Positions 25,566-39,635 of a stretch of 64,000 nucleotides of DNA are shown one piece after another; the first letter of the stretch is position 1; the number at the start of each line of letters is the position of its first letter. The notes under the pieces were generated by a model. It was given only the letters and a program-made list of their open reading frames with translations. It ran no database searches and was not told the DNA's origin. Source of the DNA: Siphonodentalium dalli. Lineage: Eukaryota > Mollusca > Scaphopoda > Gadilida > Siphonodentaliidae. The stretch spans positions 211,439,982 through 211,503,981 of the forward strand of contig CP136063.1 of the NCBI GenBank assembly GCA_032622095.1, given 5' to 3'. The position numbers and the translations under genes are program-made.

Positions 25566-27793
25566 ACTATGTGTTAATTTATAAGATGGCGAATCACCAG
25601 CACCCCTCACGAGAAGTTTGATGACGAATTACATATATAACACCATTCCAATATATGATGTCATGGATGAAAATAAGTATAAAATATGAAATGCCTCAAA
25701 TTTCCAAAACTGTTACTTACCAGTGAAATATCAATCAATCAATCAATCAATTTATTATACTTTTACACCAAATATGGTCAAATGTATACATACATAATAA
25801 AGAAACATAATTTATAACAATGTAGTGAAAGGACATGTATTCATACGGTCATTTCTTTTCTCCCAGACCCCTGGATCCCATTCTTGACTCCCACACCATT
25901 GACCTTTGCAAGAAGACTATACAGTGTGGAGAATGTGTTGCCCATACATTTCGTACGACTATATATAGAGTTGCAGTCAATAATTGCAGACCAACTTACC
26001 AAGGCTTAAAGAAATTGGCGGGGTCTGTAAATATGCTCAACTCAAAAATATTTATGTATACACTGCCTATATGTATCTTGTTTAGCATGCGAATGTATAC
26101 ACCCTACATTGCTGGTCCATCCATCACGTCTCTTAGGAATATATATTTGCGGGGGACTTGTTCATGGTCAATATAGGTTATATACTTTTGCTATCCCCAA
26201 ACTACATTTATAAACATATTCGATAATAAGATACCGGTAAAATAGTGGTACACATACATGCACATGTTTACAAAAGTAAACATAACTCAGTTCATATTTT
26301 CTATTGTAATACTCACAAATTTATTTTAGAAATGACAAACTTGAACACCCCCATTTGCGAGGCTCCTAAAGAAACTGTTAGCGAAAATTGAAGGCGAATT
26401 ATATATCACAACACGGCGTTCATCTATCTGAACCCAGAAGCCAGCGCACGAAATGGGAATTACCAACTGATAGTATGATAACATTAAACTGAAATATGTT
26501 CTAAGTAACGGATGTTCATAGAAGCATGCTAACAAAGCTCCGGGGAGGAAATATCAAAGTTTATCTCAGATCTTAGATGTTGTGGAGCTTCTGTATCAAT
26601 ATTGAGGGGAAGGTTTACCTATATCATTTAACACGTGGCCTAAACGAGCAGCTGTGTTTATTTGTTTTTATGAGTACCAGCGGGGCCATTATACCGTACG
26701 CGTGTGAGCATGGCGCATCTCTCATTGCACGCTGTCGTTATTAATATTGAACGCCACAGGGGTCGGGTCTGCTACACGGGCGATGAGTGAGGTGGATGAA
26801 CATACAACAAGCATGGATTCATCAAATCATACTGGTAAAATATACACGGCCGATTGATGCTTACGCTGGAGAGAGATGATGATCAGAATGACGACGATGA
26901 TGATTATGATGATAATGATGACGACGATTATCTTCTTTTCTCAATATAGTTTAATGATATTTGGATCAAATAATAAAGAAATTAAGGATGTGACTGAACT
27001 TCAGCATACAGCAAGCACGGGGGGAGGGGTAGTCAAATAGTATATACATATAAAATAGTTAGATATGTCTGCCTATCTGTCTGCTCGCGATTTTTCTCCC
27101 AGACCCCTGGATCCCTGTTATATAAGTTTAACGGCGTTAGTTTTTTGTAAATATTTTGATTCAAAATGTATGATAAATTGAACAAGGAGTTCATTTAAAA
27201 AAAAATATTTAATTTTTGTTTTTTTTATTAATTGTTTTATTAATTGTTTAAACCAAATGCTTAAACTATCAAAATACTCCACTCCGGGAGCCTTTCTAAG
27301 ATCCGCAAGCCTCTAGTGCACAAAGGGACTGCACGCCCATTTCGGGAACCTGCCTCAGTTGGTAAATGTATACTTCAAGTAAAACATGCGGTGTGGATTG
27401 ATATCTCATACCGATTATGCAATTAACAACAAAAACAACAACAGAAATAACCGCAGCAGCAGCAACAACAATAACAACAACACCAACAACAACAATAATG
27501 CAGATATATTTGTCCGCAACCCTCTCTAGCAGAAACAGACTCACGATACTCGGAGTGATGCTAAGAGCAATTCTAAAATTTAAACTCACATGCATTCAAA
27601 GCTACACAGATCGGTGGTTCATTTCCATCGTATTTATTGGAGGGATCATTGTCAGTGTTCTAATCTACTGCCGGTCGTGCCCAACTTGAGAAACGGTTAG
27701 AAGTGTCATACCCAAATTAGTCTTCGTAAAATGTAAAGGTTATTGGTCGAATAAGTTTGGTACACTGTTTTCTGTTAGAAATAAGATTGTATT
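25566..27793. other. Intronic sequence with simple repeats
   Basis: Contains an ATCA tetranucleotide run (25,732-25,760), a GAT/GAC trinucleotide run (26,875-26,932) and an ACA/ACC-rich run (27,425-27,500). No exon recognised. Confidence 0.5.
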
Positions 27794-28191
27794 TAACCCT
27801 TTACCCAACAAACCGGCCAAAACCGGCCAAATAAAGCTTCAACAGCCTAAAATATCTTCGGTCTGTCTCAATAGAACCATACACATATGGATATCATTGG
27901 AACCGGCTCCTTGACCACATTGTGATAGTTACAGTTATGCCCTGTGCCAATGCATTCTCTTATATATGCGAGTCGACCATAGGTCGCCTCGCATATATAA
28001 GAGAATGCATTGGCCTAAAAAAAATCTTTTTTTAACACTTTTTACAATTTTTTCTTACATTCTTTAACAATTTTATAATTTTTAATGTGTTAAGCCAATG
28101 CATTCTCTTATATATGCGAGGCGACCTATGGTCGACTCGCATATATAAGAGAATGCATTGACACAGGGCCGTTCTGTTGGGTAAAGGGTTA
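27794..28191. mobile_element. 398-bp double-hairpin MITE, copy 3
   Basis: TA-flanked, same architecture as copies 1, 2 and 4. One arm base differs (CATTGACACAGGG in place of CATTGGCACAGGG). Confidence 0.9.
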
Positions 28192-29090
28192 ATAAACGTA
28201 TAACCACATCGAGCTACATGGATGTGAACATAAAAGAACAGCGAATCACCACCGATACATGGTCTTCAAATAATAAGTCGGGTGGTAAAACTCTGACATA
28301 AAATTTATTCCTGGTCAGAAAACAACATGTTCACAACAGCTGCCAGAAGCCCAGAACTCTACACACATGTTATCAATAGCGGAGAAAACATAATTACGGA
28401 ATCCGATGTTTTTTATTGTTTCTGACCACAAATAACGCGCCGTAAATTCCTTCGTCATATTGTAGGTTACAAATTCATACCAACGAACACAAGCGCTTCA
28501 ATGATATCCAACAAGCTATGTTGGCAGATGCCGAACCTCACAACATTAACTTCCGTTAGGAGGTTTTTCGATGCTGCGAGCGTTATTTCTCGGTGGACAC
28601 ATGTGGATACAGTTACTCCATTGTTTTTACCGATATAATGGCACTGCCAATGACAGAGACATGTTTTATCCCTCAGTCATAATGATGCATAATAGATGAA
28701 TGAGCGTCTTATACATGTATTATGTCATGTTATGGCACATCATTTGAACAAGATCATCCCTTACATAAATATGGCATTTGTGAAATTGTGAGAGGGGAGA
28801 ATTTGTTTACTTTTCTCACCTACAGCATATTACAAATTAATATTTGGCAGTACATATGTACGATTTATAAATCAAACAATAAATGAACTTGTCGGTTACT
28901 TATCATTAGTTTGACAAAAGATGGTGTTTATTCGTGAAAGCTGATCTGGTATTGAGAGAAGTTAGGAGAACACAAACTAATATGTTTAAACTGCGTTTTT
29001 CACCAAGTAACCTCTCATTTGCTGTGAAACCAAATTACGATTACAGACTCAGTATAATATATTGATGATTTACAATAAGTCTTCAGTTTA

Positions 29091-29189
29091 TAGCGAAATT
29101 TATAGAACAAGTCCAGTAAATTAGGTCTGGACCGAGCCTTTGGCTAGATCCAGACCTAATTCACTGGACGAGTTTTGTAAATTTCGCTA
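29091..29189. mobile_element. 99-bp hairpin element
   Basis: Arms TAGCGAAATTTATAGAACAA and TCCAGTAAATTAGGTCTGGA with their complements and a short loop (CCGAGCCTTTGGCTAGA). Non-coding. Confidence 0.65.
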
Positions 29190-29822
29190 CAACCTGGGGA
29201 CGAGTTGTAGATTATATTTATTACTTGATCCAAGTAAAACATTCTTACATCAATAAATGGGACGTGAAAGTAACAGCGGCTTCTATAAGGCATGCGATGA
29301 TGATTAGTTTAAACATATCTATTTGTCTAAATGCAATAACACATAGGAAATGATACATACATTTTTATAGACAATGGGATTGGAGGACAAGTGCTGACTC
29401 GCGTAAATATGCGTTGTTTTCCCTCGTAAAGAAATATTGCCAAATAAATAAGACTCTTTGGCGTATTTAATGTCGTAAATTTAATGAAATAACGTTTCAA
29501 ACTATATCAATATCAGTCACAGACACCGATTCTTCTTCATTCCTCGTCCGTAGTGTACGGATTGTAAACAGACGGCAAACCGGAAGTCAAATGTCACGTT
29601 TGCGCAACAATAATAAATTCGGCTACACCTGGCACTATTTTCTTTTATACAATGGCCGTTGTATATCATTATTATAGATTGGGTTTAATTGAATATGGGT
29701 ATATCGGATCATGTAATAAATACACATCTAATCTATGTTAACTTACTCATATGATTATATTAATAGCGATCATCTTTGCGACGCATGGGAATTAATAATA
29801 TCACTAATTAGAATGTTAGCAT

Positions 29823-30050
29823 GTTTGGAATCGTGTCCATAGCACGGGCATGTGTGCGGTTATAAACTCTACCCCATTTTTACCGAAATGTGTGCATAGA
29901 ACGGGAAAGAAGGTTCGTTTTAATTTATACGGCACATATAGCAAACGCGTGACAAAAATAGTCACTTTCCTTATTATGAGACATGCAAGTTCTGTCAATA
30001 CAACCACACCCTCCGATCGACGTTTTTGGAATCGTGTCCATAGCACGGTG
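29823..30050 (+). repeat. 205-bp unit seeding the minisatellite
   Basis: TTGGAATCGTGTCCATAGCA occurs at 29,825 and again at 30,026. Between them is one divergent 44-bp monomer (GGTTATAAACTCTACCCC) and a spacer (GTCACTTTCCTTATTATGAG) that reappears after the array at about 32,250. Confidence 0.8.
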
Positions 30051-32187
30051 ATATGTGTGCATGGTTATAAACTGTACCCCATTGTTACCGATCGATACGT
30101 GTGCATGGTTATAAACTGTACCCCATTGTTACCGATCGATATGTGTGCATGGTTATAAAATGTACCCCATTGTTACCGATCGATATGTGTGCATGGTTAT
30201 AAACTGTACCCCATTGTTACCGATCGATAGGTGTGCATGGTTATAAACTGTACCCCATTGTTACCGATCGATATGTGTGCATGGTTATAAACTGTACCCC
30301 ATTGTTACCGATCGATATGTGTGCATGGTTATAAACTGTACCCCATTGTTACCGATCGATATGTGTGCATGGTTATAAACTGTACCCCATTGTTACCGAT
30401 CGATATGTGTGCATGGTTATAAACTGTACCCCATTGTTACCGATCGATATGTGTGCATGGTTATAAACTGTACCCCATTGTTACCGATCGATAGGTGTGC
30501 ATGGTTACAAACTGTACCCCATTGTTACCGATCGATAGGTGTGCATGGTTATAAACTGTACCCCATTGTTACCGATCGATATGTGTGCATGGTTATAAAC
30601 TGTACCCCATTGTTACCGATCGATATGTGTGCATGGTTATAAACTGTACCCCATTGTTACCGATCGATATGTGTGCATGGTTATAAACTGTACCCCATTG
30701 TTACCGATCGATATGTGTGCATGGTTATAAACTGTACCCCATTGTTACCGATCGATATGTGTGCATGGTTATAAACTGTACCCCATTGTTACCGATCGAT
30801 ATGTGTGCTTGGTTACAAACTGTACCCCATTGTTACCGATCGATATGTGTGCATGGTTATAAACTGTACCCCATTGTTACCGATCGATATGTGTGCATGG
30901 TTATAAACTGTACCCCATTGTTACCGATCGATATGTGTGCATGGTTATAAACTGTACCCCATTGTTACCGATCGATATGTGTGCATGGTTATAAACTGTA
31001 CCCCATTGTTACCGATCGATATGTGTGCATGGTTATAAACTGTACCCCATTGTTACCGATCGATATGTGTGCATGGTTATAAACTGTACCCCATTGTTAC
31101 CGATCGATATGTGTGCATGGTTATAAACTCTACCCCATTGTTACCGATCGATATGTGTGCTTGGTTACAAACTGTACCCCATTGTTACCGATCGATATGT
31201 GTGCATGGTTATAAACTGTACCCCATTGTTACCGATCGATATGTGTGCATGGTTATAAACTGTACCCCATTGTTACCGATCGATATGTGTGCATGGTTAT
31301 AAACTGTACCCCATTGTTACCGATCGATATGTGTGCATGGTTATAAACTGTACCCCATTGTTACCGATCGATATGTGTGCATGGTTATAAACTGTACCCC
31401 ATTGTTACCGATCGATAGGTGTGCATGGTTATAAACTGTACCCCATTGTTACCGATCGATATGTGTGCATGGTTACAAACTGTACCCCAGTGTTACCGAT
31501 CGATAAGTGTGCATGGTTACAAACTGTACCCCATTGTTACCGATCGATAGGTGTGCATGGTTATAAACTGTACCCCATTGTTACCGATCGATATGTGTGC
31601 ATGGTTACAAACTGTACCCCATTGTTACCGATCGATATGTGTGCATGGTTATAAACTATACCCCATTGTTACCGATCGATATATATAGGTGTGCATGGTT
31701 ATAAACTGTACCCCAATGTTACCGATCGATATGTGTGCATGGTTATAAACTGTACCCCATTGTTACCGATCGAGAGGTGTGCATGGTTATAAACTGTACC
31801 CCATTGTTACCGATCGATATGTGTGCATGGTTATAAACTGTACCCCATTGTTACCGATCGATATGTGTGCATGGTTATAAACTGTACCCCATTGTTACCG
31901 ATCGATAAGTGTGCATGGTTATAAACTGTACCCCATTGTTACCGATCGATATGTGTGCATGGTTATAAACTGTACCCCATTGTTACCGATCGATATGTGT
32001 GCATGGTTATAAACTGTACCCCATTGTTACCGATCGATATATATAGGTGTGCATGGTTATAAACTGTACCCCATTGTTACCGATCGATATGTGTGCATGG
32101 TTATAAACTGTACCCCATTGTTACCGATCGATAGGTGTGCATGGTTATAAACTGTACCCCATTGTTACCGATCGATAGGTGTGCATG
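30051..32187 (+). repeat. 44-bp minisatellite, about 48 copies
   Basis: Unit GTGTGCATGGTTATAAACTG followed by TACCCCATTGTTACCGATCG and ATAT. Units are nearly identical; recurrent variants are GGTTACAAAC and GATAGGTG, and two units carry an ATATAT insertion. 44 is not a multiple of three, so the frame cycles and the 77-residue frames listed in it (HGYKLYPIVTDRYVC...) are artefacts. Each unit contains the palindrome CGATCG. Confidence 0.95.
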
Positions 32188-32310
32188 GAACGAGAACGAA
32201 GGTTCATTTTAAATTACAGCATATACAGAACATTCATGACATAAATAATCACTTTCCTTATTAGGAGACATGCAGTTCTATTAATACAACCCAACCCTCC
32301 GATCGACGCC
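32188..32310 (+). repeat. Distal flank repeat of the minisatellite
   Basis: Matches about 29,900-30,022 (CACTTTCCTTATTAGGAGAC; ACCCTCCGATCGACG). It closes the duplicated unit in which the 44-bp monomer was amplified. Confidence 0.75.
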
Positions 32311-33970
32311 ATTTTAACATGCAGCTCTATACTATCTGGCGTGGACAACCAATTCACAGTACCTTGGAAAAACGATGGTCTGGTGAAATCGATCACTCTG
32401 GATTCTCATGGATAGTACTACAACGTGCATAAAGGTTAATACCGTAGTTAATATACGACGACAAAGAACACACGTGCAAGTGGGTGATGAAAATGGCAAT
32501 TTGGAATAAAACCAGTTTCCTACTTACATTCTGAGACGGGCCGTTTGACTCAGCTAAATTATATACTATAAACTAATTCCTTCTAATTTATCTATTCCTT
32601 CTAATTTATCTATCTACGAGAGACGTAATTTTACCTTAGTTTGAGACTCATTTTTCTCTTTGATAACCACCTGAAATTATGGGTCAAAGAGATGTTAATT
32701 AATGTGCACAGAACAGCGAAGACGGGGGAATCATCCATGGCACTGCAGCGATAGACCATACAAGATACAAGATGTTTATTGCGATACAACTCAATGGGAA
32801 GTTCCACAATAACGATTATTAATTCATAAATAAATTACATGAACATTAAATAGGATGTGAATATACATTACATAAATGAATATGCATATGAACTGATCGG
32901 TATGGTATGTGCAGCATGCATGGTGATGTTGTCGCTATCAAATGTCGCTTCTAGTTGTAGGCTCATATCATATCGCATATTATATAATAGTTTCCTATAT
33001 CTCATTACTCATTATAAATAAGAATTATCAAAATCAGAAAGATCTAACAACTTATAGGAAAGGAATTGGCCAATTGACTGAATTGAGTAAAACATTTTTC
33101 GCGCAAATCATGGCATGCAGCAAATGTCAGCACAAAATGATATTCACTTTCAACTTGCTTTGTTTTGGGCACCGCGAACACATTCTATATTCGACTGGTA
33201 GTGGAGGCTGTTTGTGCCTTCATCTCGATATCTCGTATTTATGATTGCTCACTTTTAATCTGGTGAAACTCAGCCTTGCCTCAGCCGACTTACACTCCAA
33301 CAGATATGGTCTAATTTAAACTGACCTAATCTTGATAATCTGTACGTGCGTAATTTGTTACATCTAATGATTTATGGTCACCGAACAGAGCACCCCCCCC
33401 CTCCCCAGATCGGTCAATATGTGCAGTCTCTAATATTTTCGATAGCTTGAAGGCTGTGCTTCGAATAGATACTTGATGCCGATACCACACCTGATCGAAC
33501 TGCGTGTGATTCCTGGCTCGACTCACTCAAACAGCCATCTTACTGCCGATCATATTAACTCAGCATATTCATATATGATCCAAAATAACACTATACAACC
33601 ACGTAATATCAACATACCAATTTCACTATCACGGTCGGGTAATATGAACACAGACTCTACAATGTTAATTGTAAATTTGTTTCTCCATACCTTGCATTAG
33701 GTGATGAGAACAACGAATTTCATTTAATTGACGCATGGGACACGTTATTTTTCACCAATCTGAGATTGTAAATTACAAGACTTGCTCATAAATATTCTCA
33801 CGGTCAAGGACTTGTTTGTGTGACCAGGGCAACGGAAATATAAAATGGACAGTATATATGAACTGGATAATCAAATAGTCATTGGAGCACACAAATCATC
33901 GTAGGCTGTACCACTTCGTATATTATACCCTCTTTCGTCGATGTGCAACGAGTTATCAATATTCATGTGG
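32311..33970. other. Intronic sequence, nothing recognised
   Basis: Short chance frames; a C10 tract at 33,392. No exon with matching splice phase seen. Confidence 0.4.
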
Positions 33971-33977
33971 CCGTTGA

Positions 33978-34044
33978 CACACACACACATGCACACACCC
34001 CCCCCCCCCCCACACACACACACACACACCCACACACACACCCT

Positions 34045-34101
<57 letters not shown>
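33978..34101 (+). repeat. Compound microsatellite (CA)n-(C)n-(CA)n-(TA)n
   Basis: Interrupted CA run, a C13 tract at about 33,999-34,011, more CA, then about 18 TA dinucleotides. All ORFs here are repeat artefacts. Confidence 0.95.
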
Positions 34102-34106
<5 letters not shown>

Positions 34107-36223
34107 GAATGATTCAGGTGGGAGGAAAAACAGCACAACTGAAAGGTTGTATGGGTACGGAATGATTCACCATGGAAAACGAGTTGACTCAGGCTGTGTT
34201 TATGAGTTGACTCATAATCGGACGTTGACTTTTTCGGAGGTCATGAGTTGGTAACCTGGGTACTAAAAGCCGGATCCCCGGGGTGCTGCTGTATATGAGC
34301 AATCGGCCACATAGAACTCGCTACACACCATGAGGGGCGTCTACTCCACTTAACATCATGCATATATAAGAAATCATCAGCTGACCCATACATTCCGACC
34401 TCGCACCGTGCTGAGTCACGGGGAATTGGCACGTGACCACCACAGCGACGAACCGATTGACTGACCGCGGGATGATCACGAGAACACGGAACCGTGGGTA
34501 CAACATGGATGTTCCGTGTCCATGTTTACGGCGCCAGGGATTAGTAATAGTGTATCGGTTTTGGCATTTCAACAAACAGCCTGCTTCTCAACATAAACTC
34601 CGGGAATACACATACAACTCCAATTAAGAGCGCGTGCTCATCCCACGTGAAATGACACGATGATGCACGTGAGAAAAAATCTAATCTGTCAAAAGAAATA
34701 AACGACGATGGTCTACACGAATTCATGCGGAACAACCCCTTGCACTTAATTATTGCAGAAATTCAGTCAGAGATAAGGAATCTCGGTTCAACACACATCC
34801 ATTCTTGTAAATTGTTCTTGACTAGAAGTTTTTGTTCGACGATCTATTTGCTTGTTGTTGTTGTTTTGTTTTTTATTGTTGAGCCATCTTTGTTCATTCG
34901 TTCGTTCTTGTTTTATTTTTGTTTGTTGAATTTTAATGTAATTTATAACTCAAGACTTTGTTTTACAATTTAAAGGCACATACACATACGATAAACTGGG
35001 TGTACAACAATAGTACTGGCAACGATTGCTACAACTCGGTCTTTTATAAAGTTGGTTCTTCTTGGTTCAACTCTTCTGTGGTCAACTTGCTTCTATAAGT
35101 TAAAGGACAGATTGTGTGTACACTACACGCTTTGCTGAAGAGTGATGTTATTTAAAATTCACGTCATATTTCAAGTGAAGTTCCCCACAACAAGCTAACA
35201 TATGCATCTCATGAATTATTGTATGCTCTCTGTGATAGAGCCAGTTTGGTATTTCCAAATGAGTTTTACATGTGGCGTTCTACCTTTGGGAAACATCCAG
35301 CTCCCATTATTGACTTGTGACAATGAGTGCAAACACTTAGTTATATGCCATCACCTGTTGTTTTAGCCAATTTGAATCCTTCTCAGATAATGATTTGCTC
35401 CCGTGAACTAGTTTCTTTGATGGTTTTCGCAGTTGTCTAGTTCGCTACGATCCAGTTGTAACATGACAGACATGCCAGCACGTTACCAAAGGTTTTGTAG
35501 ACATGGTGACCCACTTCAGCCAATGATAAAATTATCTTTCTGAGTGCATTCTTAATTGACCGTGTGACCTTGTTCAACAGAAGACGTGATCCGTGAGACA
35601 GTTAAGCCACAAACGTCATCCAGCACCACGAAATCCGAGCTAAAAGGGTAGCTTGGATCTCGAGATCTCGTAACAGATGGAAATGGGACATAGATTTATT
35701 TTTTTCAAACAAAATTTCAGAAACGTTATGTAAATGATATCACTTTACTATAACGAAAAAAAAAACACCGCAAATTTTCCTTTCAGTTACGTGTTGTGGC
35801 ATATCTGATAACATAAGATAACGCAATAATGCATAACATATATAACGCAATATATATAAAGTAGAAAGTGAGTTTGTGCAGCTAGATGTAATAATTAAAA
35901 GTATAAAGGGGGTGTGCAGCTATAGATGTAATATTAAGCATAAAGTATAAAGCGGATGAGGCGCTAAACGTAATAATGCAAAGTTTAAAAGGGGATGTGC
36001 AGTTAGGCTCCGTGCTTATATTGCTTGCTTAAAGAATGGGCCATCATGAAACAGCAAAATGGATATGTATACATGCTTCGTCGTTGGCTATTTATTCGAT
36101 ATTCTGCCCAATACAGTGTTATAATTGTGAGAGTTTTTGTGGTGTCGAAATTTGATGTTCATATATAATGTGGCCGGCAATTGGAACGAGTTTTCACGCT
36201 TTGAGTGTGTTGGTATGTACCAT
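34102..36223. other. Intronic sequence, nothing recognised
   Basis: No exon recognised. Around 35,870-36,000 a motif (GTGCAGCTAGATGTAATAAT-like, AAAGTATAAAG) repeats three times about 60 bp apart. Confidence 0.4.
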
Positions 36224-36665
36224 TAACCCTATCATGACGGAAGCTTCCTGAATTTTTGCGAAAACCCTGGGCCAATGCATTCTCTTATATATGCGAGTCG
36301 ATCATATAGGTCGCCTCGCATATATTAGAGGATGCATTGGCCTAACAAATTTTATATTATTTTTGATAATTGTTAAAAATGTAAGAAAAAAGATGTAAAA
36401 GAAAAATGATAAAAATTGATAAAGAATTTTAAGAAAGGTGATAAAAAAAATGATAAAATTATTAAATAATGTAAGAAAAAATTATAAAATATGATAAAAT
36501 TGTTAAAAAATATAAGAAAAAATGATAAAAATTGTTATAGTATGTAAGAACAAATTATTAAAAATGATAAAAAAAAAAAAAACTATGGTCGATTCGCATA
36601 TATAAGAGAATGCATTGGCACAGCGTCTTTAATGTTGCGCCAGTTCCCATCATCAAAGAACCCCT
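36224..36665. mobile_element. Double-hairpin MITE, CCCTATCATG version, degraded and expanded
   Basis: The left end AACCCTATCATGACGGAAGC matches the element at 1,906. The right end is decayed. The first hairpin is intact, the second has lost one arm, and the AT-rich centre has expanded into a degenerate TGATAAAAATTGTTA/TAAGAAAAAA tandem (36,340-36,580). Confidence 0.75.
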
Positions 36666-36928
36666 GCAGGCAAGAATTCTCGTTTACAAATTCAGTCGAC
36701 GATCCACCATATAATGCTATCCCTATGTGTCTACTCCACACACCTGGGAAGATAATCTGACTGGCGTCTGTGGTCAGTCTAAATCTGTCCGAGAGGTCGT
36801 TGCTGGTGCTTTGAGGTGGAGTGTTTCGTGAAGTATACAGACATATTTACGGGAAAGCAATAGCGTATAAAATAAGTATATTAAAGAACATGTATATAAT
36901 CCAAGTCAACCAACCATTCATAAAATTG

Positions 36929-37560
36929 GAACTTTTCAGATGAACTCTTGTAGTGAATATGACCATAACACGATACAATATAGCGTGTAACTGTATATAT
37001 AATGTAAACTCTTAAAAGCCAGTTTATTCATATTATTGCCTATAAACTCTCGAAATACACCATAGGACAGCCATATACCATGCCATACCCTGTATCAAGC
37101 TTGAACCAACCACATGCATGTATGTTGTGGTTTGCTTCCTTTTCACGAGAAGGCCGATGCAATTATCAAACATATACATGCACGCAGATGTGGTGGTCTG
37201 CTTCCTTTCAGATGAACTCATGTAGATAATATGATCATAACACATGTAGCGTGTAACTCTATGTATATACTGTAAAACTCTTAAACCCCAGTTTAATCAT
37301 GTTATTGCCAATAGCAAGTTTGGTATATATAAACTAAATTACATAACCAGTGTCGCGCTGCATTCAACAGAGTTTAATAAATTACCACGACTATAAAACT
37401 CTCGAAACACACCTTCGGAAATATATTTTGTTGGCTGAAGGGCAGCCATATATCATACCATACCCTGTATCTGTGTATCAATCATGAACCAACCACATAT
37501 ACATGCATGTAGATGTTGTGGTCTGATTCCTGTTCACGAGAAGGCCGATGCAATCATCAT
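36929..37560 (+). repeat. Tandem duplication of about 280 bp
   Basis: CAGATGAACTC...TAGCGTGTAACT and ACGAGAAGGCCGATGCAAT recur in two units (about 36,938-37,205 and 37,205-37,560). The second has an extra segment (37,318-37,378). Non-coding. Confidence 0.75.
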
Positions 37561-39635
37561 ATATTATTATATGTATTTAAGCAAATATACATGTACATCA
37601 GATACATGGCTATATGTTCTGAGTTGGGGGGGGGCATATCCATCTTGGAACCACCCCCGCCCCCTTGAAGCAAACCAAAATGTCAAAGTAAGAGAAATTA
37701 CATATGCACCCCATGCCTTGGGTTGGAAGTTTGGTACCTCAAACTTTGCAACGATTGGAAATTCCCAACGTATCACCTTGCCCTATGGTTGGAAATGTCC
37801 AATTGGTTGCCATTACAATAGTCTATGATTTCAGTCCAAACATTGGGATCAGAAGACCAAACGTGGGCAAATATTCGACTGTTGACCTAAAAACATATTT
37901 CACACTAAATGCTGCATGGTTGGAATAACTAAATATAAGTAAAAATTTAACTTACTTGTGTTCGGAAAATTCCAACAAATGAAATGTTCAACTGTTGGAA
38001 ATTTTGGCCAAAGGTGGGATGAGACACCCAAACCCACGCCGCACGTCCCAACATGTACATTGTTGAATGCTAACGTTTACGTGACCATTTCTTTCAAAAT
38101 TCAATTCTCGAGAGTGCATGCTGGAGTGGTGATGTTATTGTTTTGAATTGTCTATCCATTTTTTATGTGTATTTATGATGAACTAAAGGGACATTTCTGA
38201 TGATTAAACATTAAGCAATTGGCGCATTAATCAGCATTAATCTGCAATAAAAGTACTTCGTTTGGTATTTATATATAAAATAAATTATCATAAAATGTTT
38301 TGGCTAAGAATGATTTTCGGTCAACGCCAAAAATGATGTTTGACTAGAATGTATAACACCGTTGTTACACGTATATTGTTGGTGTGATGTTGGAACAATT
38401 GCCATTTGAAATAGAACACGATTGGTTGGAGAAACTATACTATCTTTAGTCAAACACGACTTTTCGTCAAGGTCGAATATGATTCGTGAACATACAACCA
38501 CAGATTATTATAATCTAAGTTCTCTGACACAACGCAACGAAGTTACAACCAGATCCGGTATGTTTTCAATAACAAGGTTATGACATTATTAATCAATCAC
38601 GATAAAATAGTTATAAAAAGCCGTTACACGATATTTAAGATAACAAGCAACAGGAGGCGATTCTGTTATTCGTAGGTGCCTACATCAGCGGTCACATATT
38701 TTAAGTTTCTGCAATATAGTTATCGTTCTCCCCGACAAAAATCAGACAAGTAATATATAGCACAGTCCATACATCTGACCTACAGATAGAGTAGTGACGT
38801 TCAAGGCTGACCGATGATATATCTTGCTTATATTTATGTTGTTCAACAGATATTCATGGGCTGATAACATAAGTATACACTCATATGCTGGGTTATCGCT
38901 ACAACAAGGTGCCTTGCTGAGGGAGCGATTATTCGTTCCTTAAAACGATGATTCATTGCAATGAGTTGTGTAAATTTAATTTCATAGCACTGATGTCAGT
39001 ATAGTATATACATGGGCGGGCGTGAGTCAAAACTTGCGTCCGTTAAGATTATTGAACTGATGAGTGAACAACTAAATTAAGTCGGATACCATCGGAAAAT
39101 TATCTAGAAAACTCGTCTAGGCACTAGTCTACACACGATAAGTACATTTAAAGTTGACATGATGAATTACAACAATGGCAGTTGATGAGACTCGGCACAA
39201 CAGAAGCAATTTAAAAATGAGCACAATAACATATTCCAGGTAATGGGTACCGGCGAACTTGTCCTATACCCTATACCCTATGATTCTGCGAAGTTGATGG
39301 GACTCTATAGCTGTAATTACCACAACGAAATGAAATAGGAAACAGTTTTTACTGCTGCCAATCGAAACAACCAAAAACTGTCCCTATCCACCGACTTGCC
39401 ACTGAAACGTTTTGACAGGATCATTATAGGCCAATACTTCTTTATGTCTTTATGGGTGCGAAGTTAGGGTGTCCGAAAATCTAAGGGACATTGAAGCTGT
39501 ACATTTAAATTTCAGTAAGTCATTAATGTACATATATGATGAGTAGTACTCCAAATTACATGGCATATATGGTGAGCTCGGTCTGTGGCCTTTTTACAGT
39601 AACATGAAATAAGAAAATGATATCCAGCCTGACAA
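37561..39635. other. Intronic sequence, nothing recognised
   Basis: A G9 tract at 37,626; short chance frames. No shared repeat noticed. Confidence 0.4.

Noticed and set aside
30409-31654. Repeated 77-residue frames (HGYKLYPIVTDRYV...)
   Set aside because: The 44-bp unit is not a multiple of three, frames end at the same TAA in most units, and there is no codon bias; these are minisatellite artefacts.
33941-34254. His/Thr- and Tyr/Ile-repeat frames
   Set aside because: Translation of CA and TA microsatellites.
36600-36865. Minus-strand open frame without ATG (…STSNDLSDRFRLTTDASQ…) ending near a CCCAG-gtgtgt donor
   Set aside because: It exits in phase 1, which would create a stop at once when joined to the core exon, and its downstream part is MITE sequence.
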